A DNA stretch of 64,000 nt from Borrelia hermsii DAH (GTDB lineage Bacteria; Spirochaetota; Spirochaetia; Borreliales; Borreliaceae). A program made the translations under genes and the position numbers. Below, one piece after another: positions 61,945-64,000 of the stretch. How positions within the stretch are numbered: the first letter of the stretch is position 1; each line of letters starts with the position of its first letter. The notes beneath the pieces are model-generated. The model did no database searches, was not told the DNA's origin, and worked only from the letters and a program-made list of their open reading frames with translations. The stretch lies in assembly GCF_023035675.1 (NCBI RefSeq), contig NZ_CP073136.1, forward strand, positions 744,001 through 808,000, given 5' to 3'.

Positions 61945-62902
61945 AATCATTATCTTTTGTTTTTATCTTTTTCTCTAAATTGAATATATCAAAAAAAGAC
62001 CACTTGTTAGTAGTGTAGTAATATACATCATTATCTCTCTTCATTAGGATATCTCTATTTTTTTCGTCTTTATTGAAGTAAACATCAATATTATTAACAC
62101 TTTTGTTATTCCATTCTATTTCAATATTATATTGGAGATTATAATCATTGATTTTAGTTTTATCTATTTCAAGTCCATCTGTTGTGAATTCTTGGATCAT
62201 TTGTAAGAGTCTTTCTTTGCGTAGTACTTCTTTATTGAAAAAGTAAAGACCATCTTGAATAGATACATTATAATCATTTTGTATGATGTCTTCTTCAGTT
62301 TTTTTTGGTTTATTTAGTACTTTGAAAGATAAACGTTCTATTTTTGCGTCTTTTTCTTTAAAAAGTTTAGTATTTGCAAATGTATTGTAAGAATTACCTT
62401 TGTAGGATAGGAAGATGTTATTTGTTAAATAGACATTAGCATCACTGCCCTTTATATAAGATAATCTTGAATCTCCTTCTCCTGAGTTTCCAATAAAAAT
62501 TTCTGTTAACAAATTATTTTTATCGTCAAATAATTTAAAATCAGGACTTTCCTTTATTCCTAGTTCTTTATGTTTTTTTGGATCTCTGCTTACAAGTTTA
62601 TTTTTTTGAAGTTTTTCTATATCTTGAATCATGGAATTGACCCTTTGTTCATCAATTGGAAGCTTTATGTCGTTATATTGAAGTTCCCAACCTTTTCCCG
62701 ATTTTATGATTGTTCCGTCAAGTTCTGTCTCGATTTTTGCAGTTTGATTGAAGTCGATTGCAAAAAATTTTTCTTCTAAAAGTTTTGTAACTTGATTTTG
62801 ATTGGAGAATATTATTCCTAACAAAAATGTGGATGTTAATATTACAATTATTATTATTTTTATGTTTTCTTTCATTCCTATCAATATTTTTTTATTGTCC
62901 AT
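61892..62902 (-). CDS. DUF4340 protein of a GldG-type ABC system, His-rich tail
   Basis: A 336-residue protein with one N-terminal span (about residues 14-30) and an extracytoplasmic beta-rich body typical of DUF4340 (GWELQYNDIKLPIDEQRVNSM... LVSRDPKKHKELGI, ...EIFIGNSGEG). Such proteins accompany Gld/ABC-2 type exporters in gliding and spirochaete genomes. The C-terminus ends in a His/Asp cluster (DDTDHHDHQH) that could bind metal. It is separated by 11 bases from the upstream GldG-like gene and is probably the last gene of that operon. The 3' end overlaps the convergent membrane-protein gene. Confidence 0.83.
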   Translation of the reverse strand: MDNKKILIGMKENIKIIIIVILTSTFLLGIIFSNQNQVTKLLEEKFFAIDFNQTAKIETELDGTIIKSGKGWELQYNDIKLPIDEQRVNSMIQDIEKLQKNKLVSRDPKKHKELGIKESPDFKLFDDKNNLLTEIFIGNSGEGDSRLSYIKGSDANVYLTNNIFLSYKGNSYNTFANTKLFKEKDAKIERLSFKVLNKPKKTEEDIIQNDYNVSIQDGLYFFNKEVLRKERLLQMIQEFTTDGLEIDKTKINDYNLQYNIEIEWNNKSVNNIDVYFNKDEKNRDILMKRDNDVYYYTTNKWSFFDIFNLEKKIKTKDNDSNEDHLKDDTDHHDHQH

Positions 62903-62913
62903 AAACTCTCCTT

Positions 62914-64000
62914 TTAGTTGATTCTTCTTTTTTTGGTAAATCTGCTAAGTCCAAATATTATTATTGCTATAGGCAGTATGATTAAATTTATGAGTATTAA
63001 CGAAAATTTTGCATTTAACATTTCTTTTGACGAATTTATAAATTTTAGTTTTGAACGTACTTCTCTTGATTTGATGCTAAAAAACGCTTCTTTTTGCATC
63101 AAGTAATCTGAAATTCGTCCGGCGAGTTCAAAGTTTGAAGGTGAACCATTATACATATAATCACTAAATAACATGCTTGAGCCTAGTAAAATTATTTTTG
63201 AATTTTCAGATTTTTTATCATTAAACAAACTTTTAATTTGTCCTTCAACTGAATATCCAAGAATTTTTTGTTTATCTTCTTTATTAAAGGTTTTTGGAAC
63301 GTTAAATGAATGCATTGCTATGCTTGCAACTTCTTCATCATTAACCTGCCAAGATTCTCTAGAGCTTGCAAATAGGGGTAAATATTTTATTTCACCACCA
63401 TCTTTAGCTTCTATGAGATCTAATGAACTAGTCCAAGGAATTATGGCATCATAGAAATTTTTAAGTAAGGGATTATTGGGATCTATGATATTACTTTTAT
63501 CGATCAAGATCCATGGGTAGTAAGTTTGAAAGTTGCCCCCTAGGAAAAGACTTGGTGCTCTTTTATCCAGTATAATATTTTCATTATATTTGATGCCGTA
63601 GCTTTCAATTAGATTAAAAAGTGCAGATTTAATGGGAGTTGTGGTGTATGGGCTTTGAGGATCATAATCAATTTTGCTTGTAGCAAGTAATACTTTTCCA
63701 TTATTGATAATAAACTCATCAATTTTTTTCAGAATTTCCTCATTTATTTCTTTAGAGCCAATTATAAATAATCCATTTATATCTTTTAGTTGCTCATTAC
63801 TGAGATTTATTTCTTTAACTTCGGTTTTGAAAGCTTTCTGCATTATTTCTATAAAATTTTTGTGTGTTGCTTTTAATTTGGCATCTCCAAATGCAACTCC
63901 TAATACTTTTTTTGTATTATTTATTAACTTATCGAGGCTGCTTGCAAGATCATATTCTAAGTTGCTAATTTCTGTTACTATTGGGAGTACTTCGCGTTTG
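62914..64000 (-). CDS. GldG-like ABC transporter auxiliary protein, 3' part
   Basis: The frame runs open to the right edge of the window (…KREVLPIVTEISNLEYDLASS on the minus strand), so the Met at 63843 is internal and the gene is incomplete at its 5' end. The extracytoplasmic domain resembles GldG/ABC_transp_aux (FIIGSKEINEEILKKIDEFI, GGNFQTYYPWILID), and the end has a membrane span (about 20 residues: LILINLIILPIAIIIFGL) with a basic cytoplasmic tail. The companion permease and ATPase genes should lie to the right. The substrate is unknown. Confidence 0.82.
   Translation of the reverse strand, partial: KREVLPIVTEISNLEYDLASSLDKLINNTKKVLGVAFGDAKLKATHKNFIEIMQKAFKTEVKEINLSNEQLKDINGLFIIGSKEINEEILKKIDEFIINNGKVLLATSKIDYDPQSPYTTTPIKSALFNLIESYGIKYNENIILDKRAPSLFLGGNFQTYYPWILIDKSNIIDPNNPLLKNFYDAIIPWTSSLDLIEAKDGGEIKYLPLFASSRESWQVNDEEVASIAMHSFNVPKTFNKEDKQKILGYSVEGQIKSLFNDKKSENSKIILLGSSMLFSDYMYNGSPSNFELAGRISDYLMQKEAFFSIKSREVRSKLKFINSSKEMLNAKFSLILINLIILPIAIIIFGLSRFTKKRRIN

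Overview
The window reads as a stretch of the linear chromosome of a Borrelia/Borreliella spirochaete. It is strongly A+T-rich, packed with short operons, and carries genes typical of that genus: the p83/100 antigen, plzA, CoA-disulfide reductase, a DUF4340/GldG ABC system, and bactofilin-free mre/rod and Ktr modules. From memory, the order follows the B. burgdorferi chromosome from about BB0696 to BB0753 without visible rearrangement. I cannot fix the species. The enlarged, repeat-bearing p83/100 suggests it may not be B. burgdorferi sensu stricto. I see no insertion sequences, prophage genes, CRISPR arrays, plasmid genes or replication origin.

Left part (1-15,135): the khpA-rimM-trmD-rplS cluster continues into a FliK-like/FlhB-like pair and a decayed YraN-family gene. 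Then come coaD, rpmF, acpP and rnc, convergent with the CCA-adding enzyme gene. Two hypothetical genes precede tRNA-Thr and tRNA-Tyr. mltG-dnaG-rpoD, a zinc-ribbon protein and the RNase P RNA gene follow.

Middle (15,156-45,306): a TPR gene precedes mreBCD-mrdA-rodA (rod shape and elongation). Next are thrS, a CDP-alcohol phosphatidyltransferase, a secreted protein, cyaB-like (minus strand), ktrB-ktrA (K+ uptake), a MinD-like ATPase and pfk. A long minus-strand block holds a cystine-symporter-like gene with CoA-disulfide reductase, pgi, a ParB-like domain protein and a class A PBP with an unusual Asn/Asp-rich tail. plzA and a TPR gene (plus), sua5 (minus), rlpA (plus) and a DinG-type helicase plus two small ORFs (minus) follow.

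Right part (45,345-64,000): dus-valS, a stand-alone MnmD-type methyltransferase, an orphan groES, an ABC-F ATPase with one dead composite site, a beta-propeller exported protein, p83/100 with near-identical 267-bp tandem repeats, tRNA-Pro/tRNA-Arg, nth (apparently missing its fourth Fe-S cysteine), an OppB/OppC permease pair, three lineage-specific genes and the start of a GldG/DUF4340 transporter operon that leaves the window.

Points most worth a second look: the p83/100 repeat expansion, the ABC-F site asymmetry, the nth 3' frameshift signature, a two-membrane-segment protein with no canonical start codon (61,387-61,944), the YraN pseudogene, and a 30-bp perfect palindrome over the rpmF-acpP promoter. 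I did not find a convincing large undescribed system; most of the window is conserved core chromosome.
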